Source: Aplectana chamaeleonis (taxonomy: Eukaryota > Nematoda > Chromadorea > Rhabditida > Cosmocercidae). Taken from it: a stretch of 64,000 nucleotides of DNA. The notes under the pieces were generated by a model that worked only from the letters and a program-made list of their open reading frames with translations, was not told where the DNA came from and searched no databases. Of this stretch, positions 16,871-28,416 are shown in pieces (within the stretch, counting starts at the first letter, position 1; every line of letters begins with the position of its first letter). The stretch lies in the NCBI GenBank assembly GCA_029168955.1, contig JAPDOI010000144.1, positions 1,369,501 through 1,433,500 of the forward strand, written 5' to 3'. A program made the position numbers and the translations under genes.

Positions 16871-17477
16871 GGTTCAAACTAAGGAATAGTATTGATCTCA
16901 ATTGGGCTCGTGGTTTCTAACTGTCTGCGGTGAAAAACCCAGATCCAGCCCTCCGAACGGCTAGTTGACCTCCCCTGGCAACGCCGCTCGAATTTGTTTA
17001 GGTCATTGGCTTTTTACAAGGTAGCTGAGAAACGGCGACGTGAAGGGAATTCTACCCGGAAATGTGCACGGAATCTCTGTGGAAGATGTGGAGGCCAGAT
17101 TTGGGAGCGTATAATCAGCACAGCTGCTAGTGTTAATTAGACGCAGGCAGCCCTAGATCGGCCTAAGTCGATTTCCACTGCCTGAAGGGTCATGAAATGT
17201 ACCGATAACATTGTGAGAGAAGTGATGCAGAAGTCTTTCTACCTGACCCGTGCTCACGAGACCACCCGACTCCAATTTGGGCGAAGGAAGATGGCAATCA
17301 ACTTATGCGAGGTGGGGTTCCAGAATGGAGGTGGGGATGAGAGCAAAGCTGGGATTCATGAACTCACCCGGCTAGGTTTGGGGTTGGTTAGGGCAGCAAT
17401 TCAGACGAATTATCGGCTTAGTCCTTTGAGACTTAAAGCGGTATGCCCCACCGCACAACAACGCGGGACCCCCTTTA

Positions 17478-17624
17478 TATCGTCCATCACTGGATGAGGG
17501 ATCGCCGCGACGCTGCTTGGCGGGAAAATTGCGCGCGGAAAAACGAAGGGAGAGTGGCTATTGATCGCGCAATTTTTCCCGCCACGCAGCCGTGCGGCGA
17601 TCCCTCATCCAGTGACTGACGATA
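17478..17624. mobile_element. TA-flanked MITE, TCGTCC family, copy 5
   Basis: It marks the junction of the two 1.3 kb tandem units. It shares the GACTGACGATA right end with copy 4. Confidence 0.85.
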
Positions 17625-17784
17625 CGCGCATATCTTTAGGGGAACCCAAGGCGTTGGAAAGCCTAGAGTTCGCGCAATAATTCTAGTCTGATGAATGGAC
17701 GGGGCTGCGACGGTAGATCACCACGCACAAATCGAAACCCCATTCTCCAGTGAGGCCGCCTACCCCGCACGGCGCGCCGCCTGG

Positions 17785-17984
17785 GCCGCATGCATGAACG
17801 CAGCGAACGGTGTCAGGGAGCCGCTCCGCGTGCCATGCGCGCAGCGTCGAGCAACGGGGCGGCCCCGAAAATCAGGCACATCAATACACGCCACGAAATT
17901 CGGGGCCGCCCCGTTGCTCGACGCTGCGCGCATGGCACGCGGAGCGGCTCCCTGACACCGTTTGCTGCGTTCATGCATGCCGCC
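17785..17984. mobile_element. 200-bp GC-rich foldback element, copy 2
   Basis: Duplicate of copy 1, created by the 1.3 kb tandem duplication, with the same CCTGG flanks (17780-17784, 17985-17989). It is not an independent insertion. Confidence 0.85.
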
Positions 17985-18772
17985 CCTGGTCTATGCGTCA
18001 GCCTAGATCGAAAATGGAAACCATATGTGTTCACGTTTTCAGAGCTTCATATTTTCGAGATCTTTTTTCTATTCATTTTTACCTTCCTCCATTGTTTCAT
18101 TGTGTATGTCCACCTTACAGGAATAGCTAATAGAACATTTTCCCATTCCAATCCACTTTGATGTAAGGGTTCAAACTAAGGAATAGTATTGATCTCAATT
18201 GGGCTCGTGGTTTCTAACTGTCTGCGGTGAAAACCCAGATCCAGCCCCTCCGAACGGCTAGTTGACCTCCCTGGCAACGCCGCTCGAATTTGTTTAGGTC
18301 ATTGGCTTTTACAAGGTAGCTGAGAAACGGCGACGTGAAGGGAATTCTACCCGGAAATGTGCACGGAATCTCTGTGGAAGATGTGGAGGCCAGATTTGGG
18401 AGCGTATAATCAGCACAGCTGCTAGTGTTAATTAGACGCAGGCAGCCCTAGATCGGCCTAAGTCGATTTCCACTGCCTGAAGGGTCATGAAATGTACCGA
18501 TAACATTGTGAGAGAAGTGATGCAGAAGTCTTTCTACCTGACCCGTGCTCACGAGACCACCCGACTCCAATTTGGGCGAAGGAAGATGGCAATCAACTTA
18601 TGCGAGGTGGGGTTCCAGAATGGAGGTGGGGATGAGAGCAAAGCTGGGATTCATGAACTCACCCGGCTAGGTTTGGGGTTGGTTAGGGCAGCAATTCAGA
18701 CGAATTATCGGCTTAGTCCTTTGAGACTTAAAGCGGTATGCCCCACCGCACAACAACGCGGGACCCCCTTTA

Positions 18773-18919
18773 TATCGTCCATCACTGGATGAGGGATCGC
18801 CGCGACGCTGCTCGGCGGGAAAATTGCGCGCGGGAAAACGAAGGGAGAGTGGCTATTGATCGCGCAATTTTTCCCACCGAACAGCGTAGCGGCGATCCCT
18901 CATCCAGTGATGGACGATA
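18773..18919. mobile_element. TA-flanked MITE, TCGTCC family, copy 6
   Basis: Right-hand MITE of the tandem array. Its right half differs from copies 4 and 5 (CACCGAACAGCGTAGCGG), as expected for the parental outer copy in an unequal exchange. Confidence 0.85.
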
Positions 18920-18999
18920 GATGGCGCGGGACCTCCGATTTCTATGGTGCCGCGGAAGTCCCGACTACGACGAGGGAGACCTGATTAGCGTCGCACGCC

Positions 19000-19265
19000 G
19001 CACGCACCAGTAGCCACCGCGGGTGACCCGACACTTTTCAGAATGGCCGGGACCGTGAGCTCTCCCATTCGGATGTATCCCTTCCCTCCCTGATGAGCAA
19101 ACACGTACAGTTTCCGTTTTCATTTTAGTCTGACGCATGGACCAGGCGGCTGGCCGTGCGGTGTTGGCGGCCTCAGTGGGGAATGGGGTTTCGATTCGCG
19201 CGGGGTGTCCTACCATCGCAGCCCCGTCCATTAATCAGACTAAAATAATTGCGTGAACTCTATGT
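19000..19265 (-). mobile_element. GGACGGGGCTGCG repeat, uninterrupted copy
   Basis: Minus-strand copy of the repeat at 16390-16870, with CCCCGTCCATTAATCAGACTAAAATAATTGCGTGAACTC at its right matching the start of the other copy. At 19148-19162 it is continuous where the other copies carry the 200-bp foldback, so it provides the empty target site. Confidence 0.7.
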
Positions 19266-19929
19266 GTAATATACCGACTATATTGTCGAGTAGTGTAGAT
19301 CAAGAACTGTTCATCCTCCCAGTTTCACCCCGAGTCAACCTTAACAGCGAAAGCGATACTAGTTCATCATAAATCCTCATTCCATAGACGAAATTCATTC
19401 AACAAATGAACAACTAACAACCATTTAGTTAACAACTATAACAAAACCCCTGACTCTGACCTGTAGCAATGCACCTGCACCTTCAATAATGGTCAATAAA
19501 CGGGTAAACTTTACAACGGAAACGATTGCACACATGATTGCACACAACAAATATAAGATTATAAATCCTAGATATCTCGCTCGAGTCTCCAATCAAAACA
19601 ATCATTCGTGCTCGTCCATGTTTTCAGCATTCTGCCGGCTAGCTTCATCCAGACGTGGTTTTTTCGCCCGGTGCTAAAAATGGGCATTGGAGCGAAGCTG
19701 ACTGAATAAAAAGCAGAATTGAGATCAAATAAGCCAAGTTGACGGAGATATTCTCAAAACTTGCTGTGCCAAGGGAACTACTAGTGACCGCAGCCACACC
19801 CAATAAACTGTGCATTTTTAAAACCATTTTGAACATAGAGTCCGAGGATGCCCTTCGCAGCTGCGCCAAAATAACTCTGAAGTGAGTTATTGGTGTTTTT
19901 CCCCTGATTTCCGTACCCATTGCATCTTC

Positions 19930-20960
19930 GAAACTGTGCCGTAATCTTTCGTAAACTGGAAACGGACCTCATAATCGTATTCAGCGCTTAAAGGCAGTAT
20001 TCACGATGAATATCGCACTCGAGTTCGACCCAAAAATGAGATTGTTTGGTCGTGAGGTAACTAATAATGAAGAAACAGGGAAGAAAAACGTCCAGAATAA
20101 GTCAAAATATTGGTTTCTAAATTCAGGGCGGGGACGAGAATCATGGGCCCTGCTGATTTCGGCAAGCGCGTGCTAATCGCGAAATCTGCCCGAATCGATA
20201 ATGCTAACTACGGCAGAGTTGCTTGGCAATGTGCCATCGAAATGTGTGCGGCGCCACAAGCTCGTCCGATTGGGGGGCGGTCCGGGATAGGTAGGCGCAC
20301 CGGGAGAGCTTTCAAAGCCGTTTGTATTTATTTCGGGCCAGTTTTTGTAGCTTTCTTCGACCCTATCCTCTACAGCACCTGCCAACTTAGTGTTTCACTC
20401 CGAGAACTCGAGAACGAAATTTATCGTGAGCACTGCCTTTAAAACACTCTCCTCCTCGCGAAAAGTATGGGTGAAAGTTTATTTTCTAAACTTTGCCAGA
20501 GGTGATAACGTTTTCCACTCGTACGGATTTTCGGTTGAGCGTTACTTGTTCAATTAGAGGGTTCAGGAGTGTTTAGGAAGCATATTCCAGATTTGTCCCA
20601 AAGTTCTTCGAGGGGTTATTTGGGGGTGCTGGTCACCAATATTAAGTTAACTTGTCGCTGTTTCAGAGTTTTTGTCGAAATTCAATCACAGCTCCCATCG
20701 AGGGAAAATTTGTTGGCTTAACATGGATTTAAACGGTTTCCCGAATAGTACGTAACAAGTGTCTAGGATTATTTTGCTGTGAGTAATTTTGAGTGCTTCA
20801 CACAAATCTGAGATCCGTTTATCGACTTTGACAGCTTACTTTAAGTTTGGGTTAATAAATCGTAGTTTGGTTAAAGTCTCAAATTTGACTCAAAACCTCT
20901 ATTCAGGGGGTCATTCTAGGTTCTAAATACGATTTCTATGTCCACTTGTCGAGTTTCGAA
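19930..20960. repeat. Relict repeat split by a TTAA element
   Basis: The pieces 19930-19987 and 20443-20960 match the interior of the 12439-13519 element in the same order (GGAAACGGACCTCATAA, CGTACGGATTTTCGGTT, GTTATTTGGGGGTGCT, ATCTGAGATCCGTTTATCGA). Another partial relative lies at about 57490-57785 and a weak one at 27530-27720. It is non-coding and diverged. Confidence 0.6.
19988..20442. mobile_element. TTAA-flanked element, AGGCAG family, copy D
   Basis: The ends are TTAA-AGGCAGTATTCACGATGA and TTATCGTGAGCACTGCCT-TTAA. It interrupts the relict repeat at 19930-20960, whose two halves match the continuous sequence near 12600-12700. The interior is GC-rich and non-coding. Confidence 0.8.
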
Positions 20961-21123
20961 TCATTGAAGAAAATCATGGGAAAATTTTGAAGCTTCTGTT
21001 CCTTCCTGCTCTTTTGACTAGCCCCTTTTTCAAAATGTTAAGGATCCAACCCCTCCCGTGTTTTTTTTGCAGTACCAATGTTTATATTAAAAAATGTTGG
21101 TCTTATTAACACGATTTACAGGC

Positions 21124-21270
21124 TATAAAACGGCGAAATTCACATGGTTCCTGCGCGTGCTGGTGCGGAGCGGAGGTTAGAGACAGTGAAAGAGCGGAGG
21201 GCAGAAGGAGGCTAAGGCGTCGCGCGCGCACCGCTCGCACCTCGAGTGATGTGAATTACGACGTTTTATA
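21124..21270. mobile_element. 147-bp MITE, TATAAAACG ends
   Basis: The inverted ends TATAAAACGGCGAAATTCACAT and their complement enclose a GC-rich centre. No coding capacity is present. Confidence 0.7.
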
Positions 21271-22099
21271 GAGGGTACATCTGGTGGAATCCACTGGAAT
21301 TGTCCGTCTTTTACCTCATGTGTATAGATCGAACACCCTGTCTAAAATTGAGGTCTTTAGACCAGCAGTTAATGTTATATGAATCAGCCATTTTTAATCA
21401 GAATTAGCCACTGAAAACGGACAGCTTGGAACTTACAGCGCTTTCAGTATGGGACTCCAGTGAACTCGATCTGCGGCCATACTGCGGAAGACGGCGCTCC
21501 GCTCAGTGTCGGTGCGCCCCAAGGAGATGTAGAAGCTGGAAACACCTGGGATTGGAATCGAACACGAAGCAGAATGAGTCTTATCAACTCGAGCTGAGCA
21601 GGTTTCCGTCTGCTGCTTTGTCGAGTTTTTTGTTACCCAGCCCAATGGCGTCGAAAACAAATTCTAAAAAAGAAGACAAAGAATAGATCAGATATCAGAG
21701 CGAAAATAATACAGGAAGTGACCAACCGATCAGCGTTCCCTCTATTTCCCGCAGCAAACTTTTCAAGGCAGTGCGGCCCCGAACTCCATTGATTCGAATC
21801 CCGTATTCTTGGATCCTCGTTTTTGATTCGGTCATCTGAAAGAATGTTTCTAAAACAAGATAATTGGATATACAATATTCATTGGAAACCCCTTTTGGGA
21901 ATAAATCATTCCATTCCCACCTTGAGCAAAAGGAATCTGAACAAAGAAGCGAACTGTTGGACAGAATTGTCATTGCCGCGCGATTGCCACAGCTTTGCGC
22001 TTGTGTTGAGGACGAGCTAAACATCTGGGGTTCAAACACCAAAGGAATTTCAATGTTTTGAATTTCTACCTCGCAAAAAGGGGGATGTGCTGCGATCTT

Positions 22100-22228
22100 T
22101 CACGTGCGTGTGCAGTTATTAACATCAACAGTGGCCGTCGCGGAAAATTGTGTGGTCGATTCCCGTGTCTGTAGTGTACGTTTTAGCTCACTCAACTGCC
22201 TTCGTGTTTGAGCTCTGTTGAGGTCATC
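22100..22228 (-). CDS. Possible host-gene exon, helical segment
   Basis: On the minus strand a strong acceptor (CAGTATTTTCAG) precedes a frame starting DDLNRAQTRRQLSELKRTLQ, which has the look of an amphipathic helix, and ends at a TGA at 22100. A frame upstream to 22315 is open across the acceptor. Possible further exons at 22014-21921 and 21836-21716 have plausible splice sites, but their phases do not join cleanly. The gene model is incomplete and the function unknown. Confidence 0.3.
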   Translation of the reverse strand, partial: DDLNRAQTRRQLSELKRTLQTRESTTQFSATATVDVNNCTRT

Positions 22229-22867
22229 CTGAAAATACTGTGTAAACGCCAGCAAGAAGGAATGGAGACGAAGGTCTTTCACAGCTATTCTAGACTCCCA
22301 TCGAATCATCATCAAAAACGTCGCCGCGTCAGTGCCTACAGCTACCTTACCATATGTACTCTAGATTCACAACTTTCATGGCCTCTTCCGAGCCAGTTCC
22401 GAGCCAGCCAAAGTTTTCACAAACGAAGTAATAAGCACGACTTCATGGAAAACAGAGATGTACAAAGAGCATTGTAATGCGAGCTAAAGTAAGACATAAT
22501 TTTACAATTACAAACATTTAGGTATTAAAAACTATAGCCTATGCATAACAAAAAACCTACAGGAATAGCCAACAAGTGATTCCAGAAGCTTCGAAATGAG
22601 ACGCACATTTAAAAACGGATTAACCGCAAAATCAGCTTTCTGATCGTGTAATTGTTGACGTTTTTACCTATTGCACATGAAACATTTAACCCTACGCCGC
22701 AATGGCGCCGCGGGTTTTCGAAACGAGCTGCGCCCGAAAGTTCGCGGGGGGAGTGACACGTGGCATGTTCAATGCACCGAAAGTACTCAAATTTTGCGCG
22801 CGTGCCCAGCAATGTCTGCCTGAGAACCCCAGCGGTAGCCAAAGCGCAAACCGCCATTCGCAACCAC

Positions 22868-23010
22868 CTCCGACACTGGCAGCGGAATCCTACAGGAGAA
22901 AACGATGATCGCGGTCTCCCACAGGAGCTGCTTTGTCCTGTAGGAGACCGAACTGAAGCGAAAAGGTCTCATAGAGGACATGCTGCCGCATCGCTTCCAT
23001 TTGGTCTCGT
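22868..23010 (+). repeat. Dispersed CTCCTACAGGAG-type repeat, copy 1
   Basis: The block from CGACACTGGCAGCGGA through TCCTACAGGAGAAAACGA and GACATGCTGCCGCATCGC matches 29780-29915 closely. It contains several copies of the palindromic word CTCCTACAGGAG. The function is unknown. Confidence 0.65.
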
Positions 23011-23114
23011 ACAGGACAAGACAACTCCGGTAGTTCACCTGGAACGCGCACGTTGAACGATTGATCGAACCCGCGCGGTGTACGATACGCTTGCGCAACG
23101 GATGTAGAGCCGAT

Positions 23115-23375
23115 TCGCCCATTCAGGTTCACACATACGGGGTGGTGGCCATCGTGTATCAAAACCCTCGAGGAGGCGGGAGAAACGGGGGGAGGATCGT
23201 GGGAGGAGCGAGGCTCCTGATTGGACGCAACACTAGGCTAGCGACAGCCCACTCGCTGCGTCTCTGGCCTCGCTCTCGATCTCTGACGCAGCCAGATACA
23301 GCCGAGATGGCGCGAATTTGCACAACACAGCACGCCATTCTGCACCATTCAAGGTCCGATCGATAGGCGGCGGGC
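23115..23375 (+). repeat. 250-bp dispersed repeat, + copy
   Basis: Nearly identical in inverted orientation to 29020-29275 (ATCAAAACCCTCGAGGAGGC, TCCTGATTGGACGCAACAC, CACTCGCTGCGTCTCTGGCC). Open frames in it are preserved by the homology rather than by a recognisable protein. The two copies are 5.9 kb apart. Confidence 0.7.
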
Positions 23376-23680
23376 ACGTCTTCTTCACACCATCATCCCC
23401 ATTCTGCTGTGGACTGCCTCCCTCCATTCTTCCAGTTTTATTCTTTACATCTATTACTATTCCTCCAATTAGTCCAAGTGGTATCGATGACGTTCCGCTC
23501 CTTAGTGAAGGGTACTCTTAGATACTACCTTGGGCTTTTTGCTGGAACCCTTCCTGCATTTGAATATATCCATTCCACCATGGTCATTACCTAATAAGGA
23601 AACTGAAATTTGGAGGTGAGTCGATTCTCATGTTTTTCCTATTTTTCATTTGCAGGTATTTAACAATTCGCCACTCAGTA

Positions 23681-23829
23681 TATCGTCCATCACTGGATGA
23701 GGGATCGCCGCGACGCTGCCTGGCGGGAAAAATTGCGCGATCAATAGCCACTATCCCTTCGTTTTCCCGCGCGCAACTTTTTCCCGCCACGCAGCGTGGC
23801 TGCGATTCCTCATCCAGTGATGGACGATA
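23681..23829. mobile_element. TA-flanked MITE, TCGTCC family, copy 7
   Basis: Full-length copy with TA on both sides. The centre is inverted relative to copies 2-6 (GCGATCAATAGCCACTATCCC precedes the GTTTTCCCGCGCGC part), as in copy 1. Confidence 0.85.
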
Positions 23830-24553
23830 GCATTGATTCGATTTTTCGAATTATCGATTCTTGGTTATGTTGAAAAATACGGGTTTTGAAATTTTAAGTA
23901 TGTTAGGGACTCGTTCTCTTTTGAACAATGTATTTTAAGAACGCCGATATTTTGAATTCCATTTTTTTATTTTATAGATTTCCGATTATATCCAAATTGC
24001 GATTTTTTAATCATTTAATTTTTGGAACATATTTACAATTTACATTCGTCGATTATTCAATCTTCGAACTCGAAATGAAATTTATTTTGTCGAACTCATC
24101 CCTGTAGATAGATTATTGAAGATACAAATCATTTGGACTTAAGGATAGAGGTATTTAGTACTAGCATTTATGCCAAATCGTACAGCGAGGTAGGTATCTG
24201 CGTTTTCGAGGTGAATATATATACCACGCGTAATGTATGATTAATGATTTCACTAATAACTAACTTTAGCTGAAGACTGATTGCCTTCTAAATCTTTAGT
24301 CGCAGCCTTTCCCCCTCTCTTTTCCCCGTCATACGTTAGTATATTTCGCCATAGTCTACTGGCAGCCTGTTTCGTAACAGAGACAGCTAGTCGATGTACG
24401 CAGCCAAATTCGGCTGCGCATCAAACCTAAGAATTTCTGATTTTGCCACTCGATCGTGTTCGCCGCACCTTTCGAACCCCAACCGATTAACCTTCGTTTT
24501 TCTTCATTTTCGCTGAACCATTCCTTAATTTTGCTCTGCTTATCTTACACAGT

Positions 24554-24698
24554 TAGGGCTACCCTCCTTACTGATGAGTTCCGGGGTAGTCCTATTCTTT
24601 TTGAAAGTCTTCTGCCTCTTTTTTCGCAATTTTCAAAAATTTCGCAACTCTTTATTTACTGATTTCAGTGCATAGTCTAAGGGGAGGAACGAAACTGT
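24554..24698 (+). ncRNA. Two-hairpin structured motif with hammerhead core, copy 2
   Basis: Hairpin 1 pairs TAGGGCTACC (24554-24563) with GGTAGTCCTA (24585-24594). Its loop carries CCTTA-CTGATGA-GTTCC (24566-24582). Hairpin 2 pairs ATAGT (24672-24676) with ACTGT (24694-24698), and its loop carries C-TAAGG-GGA-GGAAC-GAA (24677-24693). Compared with copy 1, the loops and core are almost unchanged. The hairpin 1 stem shows an A-U to G-C double change, and hairpin 2 has a different but still paired sequence. The spacer of about 77 bases between the hairpins is unrelated. Confidence 0.5.
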
Positions 24699-24699
24699 C

Positions 24700-25420
24700 G
24701 TGACCTTCCTCATTCTCCTAACGTATTCGTGTCCTGTTTGCCCCTGTAACTTGAACTTTTCTTTCATCATAATCGATAATAGTATTTTTCGACTTTGCGT
24801 ATGCTCGAAAAATATTTTTGAACATCCGATTTTCGATTGAGTAAATGTCGAGCATACTCGAAAACACCTTGATTGGGCTTTCTTAAGCTTTCATCAAACT
24901 TACGCGTGACACAAAAAAATCTAAAGGATTCTAGAAGTTGACCGTCGAAGTGAATTGCAATCTTTATTCATAAATTACGCCTAGGTATATATATTTTATT
25001 TACAAATGTATACATAATATAGTGACAACCTGCATACAACATGACAATTTATGGATAAAGCGGAAATATTTATAGAACACGGAAAGATTTAAGAGAATTT
25101 TTGTACAGACTAAGTTCCTATGCATGACATGACAATCTTCGTAGACTGAGTAGACCTAAATAAAATTTGATACTCGCAGACCAATCTACCACGTTTTATT
25201 GGAGAGAAATCTTGACATTTCCCGGCAATACGTCTCCGCCTCAATACGCGAAACGCCTTCGCTCTCGAACTTCCTCTCGAATCTGAACAGATGAGAGATA
25301 CTTGAGGTTCATACTCAATATTTTACAGTTTTGCACCTGTTCATTGCACGCGTAATCTCTTTCCTGCGCAACTTATCCCGCTTCCGAATGCCTTTCTCTC
25401 GATGAGGGTCCTGAAGTGTC
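24700..25420. other. Stretch without a recognised feature
   Basis: AT-rich sequence downstream of the broken Mutator-like transposase. I see AATAAA-like words on both strands but no gene or defined repeat. Confidence 0.45.
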
Positions 25421-25426
25421 GTATTT

Positions 25427-27350
25427 CTACTGCTCAAAGAGGCGAATTTTGTTTACACCTACAAATTGCAAGCTCCAAAGTGTCGATCTTGCGTCCATTT
25501 CGAGGCGCTTCAGTGCAGCGATGAAGGTGTGCAAGGGGGGACGACCTCCGGGTAGAACGAAATCAAGTCTCCTGTAGTTGCAATTTTCATGTCTCTATGC
25601 AGTGCTTTAAAATCAAAATTCTGACCGATGATAAGCTTCCGCCAAATTTGTCGTCCTAAGCGCAGTCACTCCTGCTTTACACCAGATCCCACAGAATGGG
25701 CCGGAGTACCAAGTGGTCCTCAAATAATCCAAAAATTTGTTAAATTTCGCATGTGCGTGATGCGTTGCAGGAACAGGAGGAGAACTAAGTGCCCTTATTA
25801 GATTGTGAAGCCTTTTAGGCAAGAATACCAGGCCTCTAATAGTATTCCACCAATCGACGATTTCGGGAATACTGTCAGAGCCCTGGATTAGAGATTTGAG
25901 CCCCATTGAATTTCTCTTCCTGCTCCATGCCTGCACAATATGGAAGGCACAGCCCTGGAGCTCCACTTCGGGAAATGTTCGTCTGGCAGCGGCAATGGCG
26001 GCCTTCTCGAAATCAACCACTATGCGCATTGATCTGAAGTCATTGCCATGGAGCTCCAGCTGACGCCTCAGGTGCTGAAAAATTGTTTGATATGCGTCTG
26101 TGGTTTTTTTTTCCGTTATAGCAAAAACAAGGGGAATATCAAAACCGCCCTGGCATACTCCGTGTATAGTGTACAGTTGTGAATTACGGCGCATCTGTTT
26201 GGGCACTTTACTATGAACGCCGTCCGCAAGAAGGGCCCACAATCCATTCCTAGATGCCAGCTAAAACCAAATTGCAGGACTCAGTGTTTTATTAGGTAGA
26301 GTTCTTAACCGGATTTCTGACCTCAATGCATTCTTCCGAGTAGTAAATGTGCATGTCATCCAGTCTGAGATGCAGAAATTTTGACCCGTCTCGAAAATTC
26401 GCCATGTATGCGGGAACGTTTTGCATAGTCACTTTCCTATCCACGTGCTTGCTAGTAGCCCTAAAAACATCACATTCATCCGCGCTGGGTCTTCATCATG
26501 AAATCTGAAGCACCTCCAGAACGATTTCTTTCTCATTCCGTATCCGCTGCCACGATAAGCCACTACCGCAGCCTTTCTATTGTCTTCGTCTGTAAAAAAA
26601 ATGTTTCTATTGTTGTTATAGGTGCCTTATCGCTCTCGCACCCATGCTAGCATTCTCATAAATTTCGTTCATTGCGCGCATCCAGAATTGCAGTGGAGAA
26701 GTCCCGGGTGCCCCGACGTCCTGTTTTATCTTCTGTATTGCCTGAATAACTGCTGTTTGTGAAAGGTTGCGGTGTAACGTGCAACATCATTGAAATTTTA
26801 CCTTGTACCCTGTTCTATTTGCGACATCTTCAGCGGCATCTGCAGGCTCACACACGTGGTCAATGCTCCTCGGATCGCGAAGAAAACGCTCACCCTTTGC
26901 CTACATTTCAACTGTTATTTACACACCTTGCATTTGTCGAAAAATCGTACCGACCCGAATGCTCCGAGATTCCCCCTGTTTTCTGCATTTAGTGCAATAG
27001 TAAGTATCGAATTTGGGCCTGCTCTTCGCCTTGGCAAACACATAGCGCTGTGCTGTTCGTGGAATTGAATACAGCAAAACCTCATGCTTTCCCATCATAC
27101 TTACCTCTTTCCTTCCTAAATAGAGCTGTGTCGATCCCTCCGCGGGTGAGGGTGGTGGTGTAGCTGCACCTAGCGGGGGCTGGGGACGTGTACAAGGACC
27201 GTAGCTAAAGGTTGGGATGCCCGGAGGAAATGTTGCTCCACAAGGAATGGTTACGGCGGCCCAAGGGATAGGTACTAATGTTAACGGCAGGGCAAGTGGC
27301 GTCGTTTGGTCCGATAGAGAAAAACCCGGTTCGAGAGTGCCTGGAGGAAA
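25427..27350 (-). pseudogene. Mutator-like (MULE) transposase, broken
   Basis: Reading on the minus strand from 27350: a proline-rich frame leads into a zinc-binding-like segment (YYCTKCRKQGESRS). Two in-frame stops (near 26918 and 26903) follow, then RFLRDPRSIDHVCEP. Downstream come YRGSGYGMRKKSFWRC (FLYWCH-like) and ATSKHVDRKVTMQNVPAY (26460-26332). Then comes the transposase core at 26260-25617: LWALLADGVH, a DFEKAAIAAARRTFPEVELQGCAFH block, and NLAEAYHR. The last segment (25590-25427) shows GGRPPLHTFIAALKRLE. GT/AG pairs such as 26331/26261 fit small introns. The MULE core and the CxFH block are characteristic of the family. One frame break near 26465 plus the stops suggest an inactive copy. 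Confidence 0.8.
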
Positions 27351-27449
27351 CTAGGCAATGCACAGCACTATTATATTTTAAAGCACAAACTGCGCGAACC
27401 TGTGGGTTGATTTGATGCAAGACGAAGGATCCCATTTCTACCATCGCTT

Positions 27450-28410
27450 ACGTAGGTGAACCTGATCGGACTTTCTCCTTCCATTTCTAAATGGTGCGAA
27501 AGGATTTTTGCTTCAGAACAATATCAATGTCTTTGCCTAATCAAATAAAGTTATTTGGAGCGCTGAACACGAGGATGAGCTGTTTTCTAAAGATTGCGGT
27601 GGGGACCTGGTATTTTGGTCAGTCTTTGACATTATTGGAACTTTTGCAAGATGGGTATTTGTAGGCGCTGGTCATAAATCCATTCCGTTTTTATTTTAGA
27701 GGTATTATTGGAGGTGAAGGTTATCAAGTGACATTAGCCCCATTAATGACCAACCGCATTTTCCCAGAAATGAAAAAAACAATGGTGTTTGTGATCAGCA
27801 TTACCAAGATACCCCTGGGGGAATTTCAAACCCTAACTCGAAATATCGACCTCTGAAGGACCATGTATCGCGACTTGATTCTCACGTAGAAATCTGAACA
27901 AACTTTAGAGTAGCGTTCTTTAAAGTTCAAACAAACGGAGTGTACGAAATTCGAGCATATCCTTTCTCGGCCACTGGAGACCGAAAAGTGAAGTTGTGTC
28001 TAGATTTTTCTTGGCACTAAGAGGCTAAATTACAGGAAAGACTAATTGCGAACTCACCGATGCTCTTCTTAGGTTACGACGCTCTCACTCGACTCCCGGT
28101 CCGGCGGATTCACACTTCAAGCACCCTGAATCATAATCTTATTTTGTTTTGTACATAAATTCATCAGTTTAGGAAAATCATGCAGGTGCCTTACGAGGTT
28201 TCTAAAACTCATTGACAAAGTCTGTTCTTATCTATTTTAAAAGTGCTGTTTTCAGTGAAAGTACATTCTAGTGCGTGCTAAAGCAGGTGCAAGCGTGATT
28301 AAATACGGAGAAGCTTCAACATGCATTGAACTAACCTCTTTTGGCAACAGTTTTCAAAAAATGGTCATATTTAAAGAAGACTCGCGTAGCAAATTGTTCA
28401 AAGCTGGGCA
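27450..28410. other. Mostly featureless stretch
   Basis: Only a faint relative of the 12600-13320 repeat (around 27530-27720, for example TTATTTGGAGCGCTGAACACGAG) is seen. A plausible GTGAGT donor occurs on the minus strand near 28056, but no supported exon. Confidence 0.4.
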
Positions 28411-28416
28411 ACTCAC

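Larger units (their letters stand above)
16180..18772. repeat. Tandem duplication, two ~1.3 kb units
   Basis: Unit 1 is 16180-17477 and unit 2 is 17478-18772. They are nearly identical, differing by scattered substitutions and small indels (for example the sequence after AGAACTTGTTTCT versus AGATCTTTTTTCT). Each unit begins with a TCGTCC MITE and a third MITE (18773-18919) closes the array, so unequal exchange between flanking MITEs is the simplest origin. A 101-codon frame at 17192-17497 and 18487-18792 is preserved in both, but this reflects the recent duplication, and I recognise no protein family in it. Confidence 0.85.

Noticed and set aside
17192..17497. 101-codon frame identical at 18487-18792
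   Set aside because: The identity comes from the recent 1.3 kb tandem duplication, so it is not evidence of selection. No domain or family is recognised.
21546..21575. tRNA-like B-box (TTCGATTCC on the minus strand) and another near 21790
   Set aside because: No acceptor, D-arm or paired T-stem could be built around either.
26899..26926. Tiny intron in the Mutator-like transposase
   Set aside because: GT...AG would give 26 bases, too short for a nematode intron and out of phase. The frame simply carries two stop codons.
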